From: Cyanobacteria bacterium OH_SFB_17
GTDB taxonomy: Bacteria > Cyanobacteriota > Vampirovibrionia > Gastranaerophilales > Gastranaerophilaceae
NCBI GenBank assembly: GCA_023395735.1
Contig: JAEWYI010000022.1
Location: forward strand, 1-8,684
Direction: 5' to 3'
Length of the DNA stretch: 8,684 bases
The position numbers were made by a program, and so were the translations under genes. Below the pieces are notes generated by a model, which saw only the letters and a list, made by a program, of their open reading frames with translations, was not told the origin of the DNA and made no database searches. This document shows, piece by piece, positions 1 to 8,134 of the stretch (within the stretch, counting starts at the first letter, position 1; each line of letters begins with the position of its first letter).

Positions 1-171
1 AAAAGCAGATACGGAAAAGATGTTTTTGTATTTGTGTTGGATGAAGACAAAGGTTTTATGCCAAATGGATACAACCATCAGCCCAGCTGTTCAAAAGCTA
101 GTGACGGGATTGACTGTGCTGCTAAAATAATAAAAGACGGGTGGCAAATCAAAGACGATTATCCGTGGTAA
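1..171 (+). CDS. C-terminal fragment of a type IV pilin-like / pseudopilin protein (5' end outside window)
   Basis: Frame 1 is open from the window edge to a TAA at 169-171, giving the last 56 residues of a protein. The fragment starts Lys-Ser-Arg-Tyr-Gly-Lys-Asp, continues with a hydrophobic beta-like strand (VFVFVLDEDKGF), and ends CAAKIIKDGWQIKDDYPW. Two cysteines (fragment residues 30 and 39) could form the C-terminal disulfide loop common in pilin heads. From memory, this ending is typical of the many prepilin-like proteins (N-terminal cleavage/methylation helix plus small globular head) in gut Melainabacteria. The diagnostic N-terminal prepilin helix lies outside the window, so the assignment rests on the tail alone. 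If correct, the protein would be exported and assembled by a type IV pilus or type II secretion-like machine. No GC-rich terminator hairpin follows the stop, only an A/T run. Confidence 0.6.
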   Translation, partial: KSRYGKDVFVFVLDEDKGFMPNGYNHQPSCSKASDGIDCAAKIIKDGWQIKDDYPW

Positions 172-255
172 AAATTTTTTTATTGAGAAAGAATATTTAC
201 TTATGTTAATTTTTCGCTTTACAATCGTAATATTCTATGCATCTTTTAATAACTT

Positions 256-264
256 TGGTAAAAT
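256..264 (+). promoter_or_regulatory. Possible extended -10 promoter element for the coiled-coil gene
   Basis: The gap between the pilin-like stop (171) and the coiled-coil start is 122 bases and very AT-rich. It contains TGGTAAAAT (TG at 256-257, TAAAAT at 259-264), which fits an extended -10 that would start transcription about 20 bases before the start codon. No good -35 hexamer lies 16-18 bases upstream; TTTACA at 218-223 is too far away. A TATAGT at 270-275 is an alternative -10. In DNA this AT-rich such matches arise easily by chance. Confidence 0.3.
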
Positions 265-280
265 ATAGCTATAGTAGATT

Positions 281-285
281 GGGGA
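281..285 (+). promoter_or_regulatory. Ribosome-binding site that favours the ATG start of the coiled-coil gene
   Basis: GGGGA at 281-285 is the only Shine-Dalgarno-like sequence before the long ORF. It lies 8 bases from the ATG at 294 but only 5 from the in-frame TTG at 291, so the ATG is the better start. A further in-frame ATG at 303 would be 17 bases away. Confidence 0.45.
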
Positions 286-293
286 TTTAGTTG

Positions 294-3200
294 ATGGCAG
301 AAATGAATGATTTCGAGGATATAAAAGCAGGTTTTAGATACATTACAGACGTTTTGGATTCAATTAGGGCGCAAAATGTTATCAATGTCGGAAACACTGA
401 CAAAATTTTGACAAGCATAAACTCAAAGCTTGAACAAGTCGCAAACGAAGAGAATACAGACCTCATCAAGGTTTTTCTTGCTGAGCTTAAAAAAAGCCTT
501 GATGAAAGATACAATTTTGTTTCTTCAAAATTCGGCGAGCTTGAATCTTCTTTCAACACCCTCGTAAAAAAATCCGAAAACCAACTCGAAGGAAATGAGC
601 TAAGAGAAGTTTTTGAAATTATTGCAACTAATTTGAGCGTCTTTTCAAAAGATTTTTCTGCACAAAAAGATATTATCTCTGCAATTGATGTAAAAATAGA
701 AGAAATCAAACAAGACGACAGCCAAAAAAAAGATATTTTGAGAAATATTTCTGTTGTAAAAATGGAAATAGAAAAATTCAGCAACGGATTTGAATCGATT
801 ATTTTGAACCTCAACGGAAAATTCAAAGAACTTTCTGAAATTCTTATAAAACTGGATTCCTCAGAAGAGCTTTCTGCAATAAAAAAAGACATCGAAAACA
901 TTTTTATGTCCACAAATGCGGTGCTTTCAACAATGCAGGTTATCGACCGTAAAAACAGAGATTTAGAAGAAATCATAACTCACGTTGTAACAAAAGAAGA
1001 CTTCAACGCAGAGCGCGAACAGGTTGCAAAATTGATTGCCCAAAACGTGCAACTTGCAGATTTCGTTGACGGACTACCGACAAAAAACAACGTAGATGCC
1101 TTGAGCAGCAAGGTTGACGACACGGTCAATATAATAAACGCGTTGAAAAATATGCTTGCACAAACAAATGAACAGAGCCAAAAAATGCTCACAGTCCAAC
1201 TAGACAACCTTGAAAGCAAAATCTTAAATATCTCAACAGAAGAAGAATTTATCGGGTTCAGAAAAGAACTTCAAGAATTTGCAAAAGAAATTGTTAATGC
1301 GACAAATCTTATGAGAGGCGATTTGGAAAAAACCAACACTGATTTAAAAGCTCTCTCCGATTTTCTTGATTCAATGGACATAAAAGAAACTTTCGAAACT
1401 TTTGCAACTCAGACAAAAGACTCTGAAACAATTATTAAACAAGAAATTTCTAACTCCACCAACGCCGTTGTAAAAGAAATTTCAAAAAACAAAAACCTTG
1501 TAAAAGATGACATCGACAATTCAACAGAATCCCTAACTACAAAAATCGAGTCTACAAAACAAGAAATTTTTGAGGATTCAAAATCCAACCTTGCTAGTGT
1601 AATAGAGCACGTTCAAGGAATTATAAACAACATTTTCTCAGTAAAAAATGCAATCCACATCGAAAACGAAGAAAATCTTGAAAAAATTGACGAAAAAATA
1701 GAAGGGCTCAAAGAAGAAGTTATAACATCAGGAAACTTCGTTGCACAAGCCTCTCACAAAAGCTCAGAAGAAGTAAAAGCATCTCTCAGCGTTTTGTGCG
1801 ACAACCTTGCTTCTCTTCAGGAAGATTTGATTAAAACAGCAGAAGTTAATACTTCAGAAATCAGATCTTCTATCGACGAAATTAAAACTCTACAAGAAAA
1901 TTTCGACGAAAAAAACCATTCTGATTTAGAAAAGATGACATCCCTGTTCTCTTCTGTTTCTGCACAGCTGAATGAACAAAAACAATTTTTGTCAGAATCT
2001 TCTCAGGCAAATTTCGAATCTATGTCTTTAAAAATTCAAGCTCTTATTTCAAGCTTACAAAACGCTGCAGAAAATATGAATGATAAACTGAGCGCAAATT
2101 TCTCTGAAATTACAGAATCAATTTCCACCCTGCCTCAGTTGATAAAAGATAACCAATCTGTATTTGAGGAAGAAAAAAGGCTTCTTCTTGAGGAAAATTC
2201 AAAGAACATTCTTGAAGTTGGCGACAAAATCCAAGATTTGGTCAAAAATTTTGTAAATAAAGATAACCCTTTTAAAAGCGAAGTTTTATTTGAATTTTCT
2301 AACATGAAAAAAATTCTGGAAGCGTTGAAATACGATATCGATTTGACAAATGCGGATTTAGACGAAAAAATCAAAACCCAACTTGAAGAAAATATCCAAA
2401 AAATTGACGAATCGCTCAGCGAATACAGCGAAAAATATATTTCAAGTATTTTGTCTTTGCAAAACAGTCTTTCTGGAAAAATTGAAATCGCAAGAGAAAT
2501 TTCTCAAGAAAGCAGCCTGAAAATAGAAAATTCTATTCGTGAAGCTCAAGAAATCAAAGGAGAAATTTACTCCCTATCAAGAGATTTGGAAGAAATAAAA
2601 AATGATTCATCCGTTGCAGAACTCACTCAAGAACTGGAAAAGAGATTTGAAGATGTTTCTGAAATAATTTCAAACCTTGAAAACTCTTTTGAGAATAAAA
2701 ACAAATCCTCTTTGGCAAAATCACTTGAATTTTTAAACGAAAAATTTGTTGAAATAAACAATATTCTTGAAACCAGAAAAGAACATTCAGAAATTCAAAC
2801 AGGAACGATTCTTGATGATTTTTCTGACAAAGTTGAAGCACTAAAAACCCAGATGAACCTTGTTGGAACTGATATTTTAAACTCCATGAATTTCAAAAAC
2901 CAAGAAATAATTTCACTTATTTCTCCAATCAAAGAAACATTAGAAGAGTTTACAGCACAAGATTTGGGGGAAATGTTTTCTGATGTAAAAAGGGATGTAG
3001 ACTCCTCTGTTCACTCGGTTATAGATACTCTTGAAAAGAATATAAAACAAACAAGCCAAGAAAAATTTGTTGCGATTTCGGAAAAAATACTTCTTCTTGA
3101 AGACAAATTGGAAGATGTTAACATAAAACTCTCTGAAGACGATTCTTACAAATTTGAAGAGCTGAAAGTCCTTATTTATGAAATAAATCAAAGCGAAGTT

Positions 3201-6200
3201 CAAAACTTAGACGAAGTTTCAGAAAAAGTTGATGCAATAGTAAACCAGCTTGCTGAATTTAATATACACGTTGATGGAGTTAAATCAGTCGTAAAAAATA
3301 CCGAAAATGTGCTAAGCTCGAAGATTGAAAACGTTCAATTTGCAGTTTTGGAAGCACAAGATCAGCTTAAATCAGAATTATTGCAAACATTTGAACATAG
3401 TCACATTTTAGATGAAATTAAAGTTGAACAGGAAGAATCTAAAGCTGAAATTATCAGCGCTGTTCAAAATGCAAAAGATGCAGCAGTCATAAATTTAAGA
3501 AACAGTTTGAATAATGTTGCAGAAGAAAAAGAACAGAGTTTGATTGAAAAATTCAGACAACTGCAAGACGAAACTGGAAAAATAATTCTTGAAAAACTCA
3601 ATCTAATGAACATTTCCGACGAGCTTGATGAATTTAAAACTTCTCTAGCAGAACAGATTCAAGGCGAAACTTCCAAGATGCTTGAAGCAAGCGATATTTT
3701 AGTCAATGCTCAAAATGATTTGAAACAAGAACTTCACGAAGATATCTCAATTAAGCTTGACGAAACTAAAAAAACTGTAATAGACCAGATTATTGATTCA
3801 AATATTGATAACAAAATTGAGATAATGAATAATTTCTCTCAAGTCTCAAGAGATTCAGAATCCAAAATTATTGATGAGATTTTGAACTCGTTTGATTCTT
3901 CAAAAGAAGATATTTTAGAAAGACTTTCTGAAGTTTCAGTTATCAAAGAAAACATCTTGGATGGCCAAGATAGCCTTAAATCTGAACTTATAGATTGCTT
4001 CGAAGAAACTTCTTCTGAAATTGAATCAAAGGTTATTTCAGAAGTTGTTGAAAATTCTATTGCGCTCAAAAATGAACTTTTAGATGCAATTTCAAAAAAT
4101 GGAATATCCCAAGAAGATTTTTCACAATCACAAGAAGCAATTAAATCAGACATAAAAGAAAATATCGCTCAAAGTGCTCTGGAATCTGAATCCAAGATTT
4201 TTGCAGAAATGGATTCTGTGAAAGATGAAATAAAAGAAGATATTAAAACCGAAATTATTGAACAAATTGTAAAATCAAAAGAAGAAACAGAAGAAGCGAT
4301 TTTAGAAGAGCTTAGCGAAAATCTTAACGTAATAAAAGAAGTCATCGTTTCAATTGCGCCTGATGATTCAAAAACACAACAGATGATATCTAAAATAGAA
4401 GATATTTTCTCTTCTATAAAAAGCGTATCAAGCCAAATCGAAGGAAGAATTGCAGAATCAAGTACAAAATTTGAAACCTCAACACAATCAGCTCTTTCTA
4501 CTTTGAAAACAAACTTCTATGAAAAAGTTGATGATACTTTCGATGATTTCAAATCTTTTGTTGAAATTCTTCAAGACAAAAATGAAGTTCAACAAAATCT
4601 GGACAAAGTAAAAGAAGATTTAACCGAAAAATTAGACTCTGTACAAGAACAGCTTGTTGAATCTTTCTCAAAAATAAGCGTTAAAGAAGATATGGAAGCA
4701 TTAAACGACTCAATGATTTCTCAAATATCTTCCATTTTGGATTCAGCACAAGAAAAAATGCTTTCGTTGCTTGATTCAAATCAAGAAAAAAATGAATCCA
4801 AGTCAGATGAAGTAAGCAAACGTGTAGAAGATTTAAAACGCATTATTACAGAAGAAATAAGCGAGAAAATAGATAAATTCGAACTAAATTCAGACACTCA
4901 ATCAAAAGATTTTTCAGAATTGGTGGAAAGCTTAAAGCTTTCAATTTCTGAGCTTAGAGAAAATTTCGTTGATTTAAGCCTTAACACAGGTATGGAAATT
5001 TCTAACAGTCTTGTAATTGTGCAGGAAAAAATCTCCGATATAGAAGAAAAACTCAACACCCTAAACTTTAACAATGACTTTGAAAACATTATAAACAAAA
5101 TTGATTCTATTGATTTTATTTCTCCTGTCGAAGACTCCAAAAATGCAATTATGCAAGATTTAGAGCTTATAAACCAAAAACTTGATGCCTTAAGCGAAAC
5201 AGATGACGAGGCGCTAATAGAAAATGTTGAAGAAGTTAAAGAAATGCTAACTTCACAAAAAGAGCTCTTGAAAAAACTTGACAACTTCGCGACAAACGAA
5301 AATATTAACAATATAAAAGAAGATATTAACGCAAAATTTATCGCTTTTGACAGCAAACTTGCTGTGCTTTTGAAACTCAGCAAAGAAGCTTTTGACAAAA
5401 ATAAGGAAGAAAAAGAAGAAAAACCTGACGAAAGCGTACTTGAAGAAATTAAAGTTGAAATCGACTCTTTCAAAGAATCTATGTTTGAAAGTTTAATCGA
5501 GATGTTTAACCAAATTTCTTTTGTTGAAGAAACAGAAGACTTAAAAGACTTCATTGAAGAAAAAACCGATGAAATCAAAGCGGAGCTTTCTTCAAGTCTT
5601 CTTAATTCTGACTTGAAATCTTCTTTAGACAAAAACTTTGAAAACATAATGAAAAGTCTCAAAGACCTGCACCAAAAAGCAGGCGGGCAAGAGCCTTTAT
5701 CTTCAGTAGAAAATTGGCAAGATGACGGTTATTCCTACACTCTTCAAGATGTTGAAACAGACATTGCAAAACTTAGATTAACTTTAAAAGATTTAAGTGA
5801 AAGAAAAACAGACGTCGATTTAAGCAAGCTTCAGGATTTGGAAAAATTAAATGATGACATAGTGAGCATAAGCACACGCACAAACAAGCTCTTGCTAAAT
5901 TCTGATGAATCATATTCTGTTTTAAAAGATAATTTAAACAACTTTAGAGAAATCATTTATCAAATAGAAGAAAGAATAAAGTACATAGATAATTCTGAAA
6001 AAATCTCCAGTATGGAAGAAAAAATTGAAAACATAAACAACCTTACACTTTCTTGTGTTAAATCGGATAAAGTTTTCAATCAAACATTTATGTATCTCGC
6101 TGAATGGATTGACAAAACTGACGAAAGAATGGCAAAAATTGAGACCCAACTTGAAGAAGTTAAAGATATCAAGCAAGGTTTGAACATGATGCAAAAAAAT

Positions 6201-6479
6201 ATGATTAAAACTTCCGATTTGGAAAATTTATTTGATAAATTCAGCAAAAAATTTGACAGGCAACAAGAAAAAATTAAATCTCTTGAAACAAAAATTGCAG
6301 GACTCGGTAAAAAAGAAACATCAAAAGATTTAAAAACTGTAGTCCAAGAAGCGCTTTCAAAACTCAGCGTACCTGAAGCTAAAATTGATTCAAAATTGGT
6401 CAAAAAAGTTGAAGGCATAGACAAACAGCTCGCTACTCTCGGAAAAAATATAGAAAAAATAACCTCATACGTAGATTAA
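294..6479 (+). CDS. Giant coiled-coil protein of unknown function, about 2061 residues
   Basis: I do not recognise a named family. The protein is dominated by Glu, Lys, Ser, Ile, Leu, Asn and Asp in a heptad-like alternation of hydrophobic and charged residues along almost its whole length. By eye I count about nine prolines, three cysteines (502, 1235, 1921) and two tryptophans (1808, 1938), as expected for a near-continuous helical rod. There is no signal peptide, membrane helix, nucleotide-binding loop or SMC-type head. A loose motif (Gln-Asp/Asn/Glu-x-Leu/Ile-Lys-x-Glu/Asp-Leu/Ile) recurs near residues 1022, 1140, 1225 and 1280, suggesting internal duplication. The C-terminal 250 residues hold both tryptophans and more Tyr and Phe, and may be a distinct end module. 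A cytoplasmic scaffold or filament-forming role is inference only. The start is ATG 294, by ribosome-site spacing; TTG 291 would add one residue. The stop is one base before the oxidase gene. Long minus-strand ORFs inside it are shadows. Confidence 0.9.
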   Translation: MAEMNDFEDIKAGFRYITDVLDSIRAQNVINVGNTDKILTSINSKLEQVANEENTDLIKVFLAELKKSLDERYNFVSSKFGELESSFNTLVKKSENQLEGNELREVFEIIATNLSVFSKDFSAQKDIISAIDVKIEEIKQDDSQKKDILRNISVVKMEIEKFSNGFESIILNLNGKFKELSEILIKLDSSEELSAIKKDIENIFMSTNAVLSTMQVIDRKNRDLEEIITHVVTKEDFNAEREQVAKLIAQNVQLADFVDGLPTKNNVDALSSKVDDTVNIINALKNMLAQTNEQSQKMLTVQLDNLESKILNISTEEEFIGFRKELQEFAKEIVNATNLMRGDLEKTNTDLKALSDFLDSMDIKETFETFATQTKDSETIIKQEISNSTNAVVKEISKNKNLVKDDIDNSTESLTTKIESTKQEIFEDSKSNLASVIEHVQGIINNIFSVKNAIHIENEENLEKIDEKIEGLKEEVITSGNFVAQASHKSSEEVKASLSVLCDNLASLQEDLIKTAEVNTSEIRSSIDEIKTLQENFDEKNHSDLEKMTSLFSSVSAQLNEQKQFLSESSQANFESMSLKIQALISSLQNAAENMNDKLSANFSEITESISTLPQLIKDNQSVFEEEKRLLLEENSKNILEVGDKIQDLVKNFVNKDNPFKSEVLFEFSNMKKILEALKYDIDLTNADLDEKIKTQLEENIQKIDESLSEYSEKYISSILSLQNSLSGKIEIAREISQESSLKIENSIREAQEIKGEIYSLSRDLEEIKNDSSVAELTQELEKRFEDVSEIISNLENSFENKNKSSLAKSLEFLNEKFVEINNILETRKEHSEIQTGTILDDFSDKVEALKTQMNLVGTDILNSMNFKNQEIISLISPIKETLEEFTAQDLGEMFSDVKRDVDSSVHSVIDTLEKNIKQTSQEKFVAISEKILLLEDKLEDVNIKLSEDDSYKFEELKVLIYEINQSEVQNLDEVSEKVDAIVNQLAEFNIHVDGVKSVVKNTENVLSSKIENVQFAVLEAQDQLKSELLQTFEHSHILDEIKVEQEESKAEIISAVQNAKDAAVINLRNSLNNVAEEKEQSLIEKFRQLQDETGKIILEKLNLMNISDELDEFKTSLAEQIQGETSKMLEASDILVNAQNDLKQELHEDISIKLDETKKTVIDQIIDSNIDNKIEIMNNFSQVSRDSESKIIDEILNSFDSSKEDILERLSEVSVIKENILDGQDSLKSELIDCFEETSSEIESKVISEVVENSIALKNELLDAISKNGISQEDFSQSQEAIKSDIKENIAQSALESESKIFAEMDSVKDEIKEDIKTEIIEQIVKSKEETEEAILEELSENLNVIKEVIVSIAPDDSKTQQMISKIEDIFSSIKSVSSQIEGRIAESSTKFETSTQSALSTLKTNFYEKVDDTFDDFKSFVEILQDKNEVQQNLDKVKEDLTEKLDSVQEQLVESFSKISVKEDMEALNDSMISQISSILDSAQEKMLSLLDSNQEKNESKSDEVSKRVEDLKRIITEEISEKIDKFELNSDTQSKDFSELVESLKLSISELRENFVDLSLNTGMEISNSLVIVQEKISDIEEKLNTLNFNNDFENIINKIDSIDFISPVEDSKNAIMQDLELINQKLDALSETDDEALIENVEEVKEMLTSQKELLKKLDNFATNENINNIKEDINAKFIAFDSKLAVLLKLSKEAFDKNKEEKEEKPDESVLEEIKVEIDSFKESMFESLIEMFNQISFVEETEDLKDFIEEKTDEIKAELSSSLLNSDLKSSLDKNFENIMKSLKDLHQKAGGQEPLSSVENWQDDGYSYTLQDVETDIAKLRLTLKDLSERKTDVDLSKLQDLEKLNDDIVSISTRTNKLLLNSDESYSVLKDNLNNFREIIYQIEERIKYIDNSEKISSMEEKIENINNLTLSCVKSDKVFNQTFMYLAEWIDKTDERMAKIETQLEEVKDIKQGLNMMQKNMIKTSDLENLFDKFSKKFDRQQEKIKSLETKIAGLGKKETSKDLKTVVQEALSKLSVPEAKIDSKLVKKVEGIDKQLATLGKNIEKITSYVD

Positions 6480-6480
6480 T

Positions 6481-7866
6481 ATGGACAAAAAAATCATAGA
6501 CAAAATCAAAAAAATTGTTTCAGATAAAAATATTTTAACTGAGACAGAAGAACGCTATGTTTATGCGCTTGATGCAACTAACAAACAAAACATAGACAAC
6601 TTGCCGGATGTAATTGTTTTTCCAGAAACCACAGAACAAGTACAAGAAATTATGAAACTCGCATACGAAAACGCAATCGCCGTAATCCCTCGAGGCGCAG
6701 GAACAAATCTTGTCGGTGGCTGTATTGTTAAACGAGGTGGTATTGTTTTAAACTTTTCTAAAATGAACAAAATTCTTGAAATAAACTCAGAAAATCTTAC
6801 CGCAAGAGTTCAACCTGGAGTAGTTATCGGAGATTTACTTAAAGAAACAGAAAAAATCGGTCTTTTTTATCCCCCAGACCCTTCAAACCTGAAAGTTTCT
6901 ACAATCGGCGGCAGCATAGGACTTTCATCAGGAGGCCCAAGAACATTTAAATACGGCAGCACAAAGGATTATATAATTGATTTAAAAGTCGTGACTGCAG
7001 ATGGTGAAATTTTAAAGACCGGCTCAAATACAGCAAAAAACTCAACGGGTTACCATCTAAGCCAGCTTTTTGTAGGCTCTGAAGGCACACTTGGTATTGT
7101 GGTTGAAGCTCTTGTCAAACTTATACCGAAACCGGAAGGTTCAAAAGTAATTTTAGCCTACTTTGACAAACTTTCAGATGCCGCAAAAGCAGTAAATTCA
7201 ATGATAGAAAACAAATTGACCCCTTCTGTTCTGGATTTGCTTGACAAAAAAACTCTTCAAACAATAGAATCCTTCTATCCTGCAGGACTTTTGACGGACA
7301 AAGAAGCGGCTCTGTTTTTAGAAGTCGATGGCTACTTAGCATCACTCGATTACCAACAACAAAAAGTTGTCGAACTTTGCAAAAATTGCGGCGCTAGTGA
7401 AATAAGATTTTCCAAAGACGATGAAGACGCTGAAAAAATTTGGACTTGCAGACGTTCGTCATTCGGCGCTTGTGCAAAATTAAGACCAAATGTTGTTGCA
7501 GAAGACGTTGTAGCACCGAGAGAAAAATTGGTGGAATTGATAGAAGGAATTAAAAGAATTTGTGATGAAAATGAGCTTATCGTATGCATTATGGGGCACG
7601 TTGGAGACGGAAATGTTCACCCAAATATCCCCCTTGATTTAAACGATGAAAAAGACGTCAAAAACTACGCAAAAGCAAAAGACGAAATTCACAAACTTGC
7701 GGTTGCGCTGGGCGGAACTCTATCCGGAGAGCACGGAATCGGTTGCGAAAAAGCAAAATATATGGACTTTGCTCTTGATGAGGTTACTTTAGAGTATATG
7801 AAAAAAATCAAACGGATTTTTGATGAAAAAAATATTCTAAACCCCGACAAAATTTTTAAATTATAA
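6481..7866 (+). CDS. glcD: FAD-linked D-2-hydroxyacid dehydrogenase, GlcD family (glycolate oxidase subunit / D-lactate dehydrogenase type)
   Basis: The 461-residue product is full length for GlcD-type flavoproteins, which oxidise D-2-hydroxyacids such as glycolate or D-lactate to the 2-oxoacid using FAD. The N-terminal half is the vanillyl-alcohol-oxidase-type FAD domain: PRGAGTNLVGG at 70-80, PPDPSNLKVSTIGG at 131-144, a Gly-Gly-Pro-Arg...Lys-Tyr-Gly segment at 151-159, and FVGSEGTLGIV at 197-207. The C-terminal half is the FAD-oxidase C domain: EDVVAPREKL at 341-350, the His-bearing GHVGDGNVHPN at 372-382, GEHGIG at 416-421 and the usual ending NILNPDKIF at 451-459. There is no iron-sulfur domain, so an electron acceptor (GlcE/GlcF, Etf or quinone) must be encoded elsewhere. 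Substrate cannot be told from sequence alone. A CxxC at 300-303 looks family-atypical but may be incidental. The ATG lies one base after the coiled-coil stop with no Shine-Dalgarno, implying translational coupling. No terminator hairpin is visible after the stop. Confidence 0.85.
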   Translation: MDKKIIDKIKKIVSDKNILTETEERYVYALDATNKQNIDNLPDVIVFPETTEQVQEIMKLAYENAIAVIPRGAGTNLVGGCIVKRGGIVLNFSKMNKILEINSENLTARVQPGVVIGDLLKETEKIGLFYPPDPSNLKVSTIGGSIGLSSGGPRTFKYGSTKDYIIDLKVVTADGEILKTGSNTAKNSTGYHLSQLFVGSEGTLGIVVEALVKLIPKPEGSKVILAYFDKLSDAAKAVNSMIENKLTPSVLDLLDKKTLQTIESFYPAGLLTDKEAALFLEVDGYLASLDYQQQKVVELCKNCGASEIRFSKDDEDAEKIWTCRRSSFGACAKLRPNVVAEDVVAPREKLVELIEGIKRICDENELIVCIMGHVGDGNVHPNIPLDLNDEKDVKNYAKAKDEIHKLAVALGGTLSGEHGIGCEKAKYMDFALDEVTLEYMKKIKRIFDEKNILNPDKIFKL

Positions 7867-7921
7867 ATTAAAAACTTCTACTTATTGATCGCTTAATCTG
7901 GGACTCCGTCAACAAAAATAA

Positions 7922-7952
7922 ATTTGTAGTAAAATATAAAATAAATACAGGT
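7922..7952 (+). promoter_or_regulatory. Leader stem-loop, copy A
   Basis: ATTTGTA (7922-7928) pairs with TACAGGT (7946-7952) across a 17-base loop; five pairs are Watson-Crick and two are T-G wobbles. The outer pair is A-T where copies B and C have G-C, a pair-preserving difference. Confidence 0.5.
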
Positions 7953-7985
7953 GGTAACAAAACCAATAAGTGTGAGGATTAAAAA

Positions 7986-8065
7986 GAGATGCGAGGGGTA
8001 AGACACAAAAAAAGAGAGACAGCACCAATAATCCCGAGTGCATAAATCGGGTAAGCCGATATCTC
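7986..8065 (+). ncRNA. Candidate structured RNA block, copy A
   Basis: GAGAT (7986-7990) can close with ATCTC (8061-8065) around the block. Inside, CCCGA (8033-8037) can pair with TCGGG (8047-8051), or ATCGG (8046-8050) with CCGAT (8056-8060) over the loop GTAAG. These two hairpins share bases and exclude each other. GGGTAAG occurs twice (7996-8002, 8049-8055). The pairing bases are identical in copy B, so the comparison gives no covariation support for this block. I match it to no known riboswitch. Confidence 0.35.
7989..8045 (+). CDS. Possible 18-residue leader peptide in repeat unit A
   Basis: An ATG at 7989 follows GAGGA (7974-7978) with a 10-base gap and opens an ORF translating to MRGVRHKKRETAPIIPSA. 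The ribosome site occupies the same place in the repeat as that of flgC. Only the first four residues agree with the short ORF in unit B, so the peptide is not conserved; if translated, the act of translation rather than the product may matter. It may equally be a by-product of the repeat. Confidence 0.25.
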   Translation: MRGVRHKKRETAPIIPSA

Positions 8066-8071
8066 GAAAAA

Positions 8072-8102
8072 GCTTGTAGAAATAAGAAAAATTGGTACAG
8101 GC
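8072..8102 (+). promoter_or_regulatory. Leader stem-loop, copy B
   Basis: GCTTGTA (8072-8078) pairs with TACAGGC (8096-8102) over a 17-base A-rich loop; seven pairs, one a T-G wobble. Stem sequence and loop length match copy C, while three bases in the loop differ, so change has concentrated outside the stem. Confidence 0.6.
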
Positions 8103-8134
8103 GGTAATAATACAATTAAGTGTAAGGATTAAAA

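Larger units (their letters stand above)
7922..8071 (+). repeat. Tandem repeat unit A (150 bases, most diverged copy)
   Basis: Unit A consists of a 7-bp stem-loop (7922-7952), an 18-base linker region, GTGAGGATTAAAA, then GAGATGCGAGGGGTAAG (7986-8002), a 30-base segment not shared with unit B, and a conserved 3' block starting at CCCGAG (8033). The 17-base block is identical in unit B, and the 41-base 3' block (8033-8073, running into B) differs from B at only two positions. The leader portion (7922-7984) is more diverged from B than B is from C, so A looks like the oldest copy. Confidence 0.85.

Noticed and set aside
171..190. Intrinsic terminator after the pilin-like gene (AAAAATTTTTTT run)
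   Set aside because: No GC-containing stem precedes the T run.
4898..5662. Long minus-strand ORFs (also 287-976, 3839-4153 and others) antisense to the coiled-coil gene
   Set aside because: Their Ser/Phe/Leu-rich translations are what the complement of Glu/Lys/Ser-rich codons gives; no ribosome sites or family features.
294..6479. SMC/Rad50 ATPase, chemoreceptor or phage tape-measure protein
   Set aside because: There is no Walker A or signature motif, no membrane helix or conserved chemoreceptor hairpin tip, no hydrophobic tape-measure segments, and no phage genes nearby.
8074..8090. Resemblance of TTGTAGAAATAAG to Cas12a-type repeat ends
   Set aside because: The match is short, in A-rich DNA, lacks the TCTAC...GTAGA hairpin, and there is no array.
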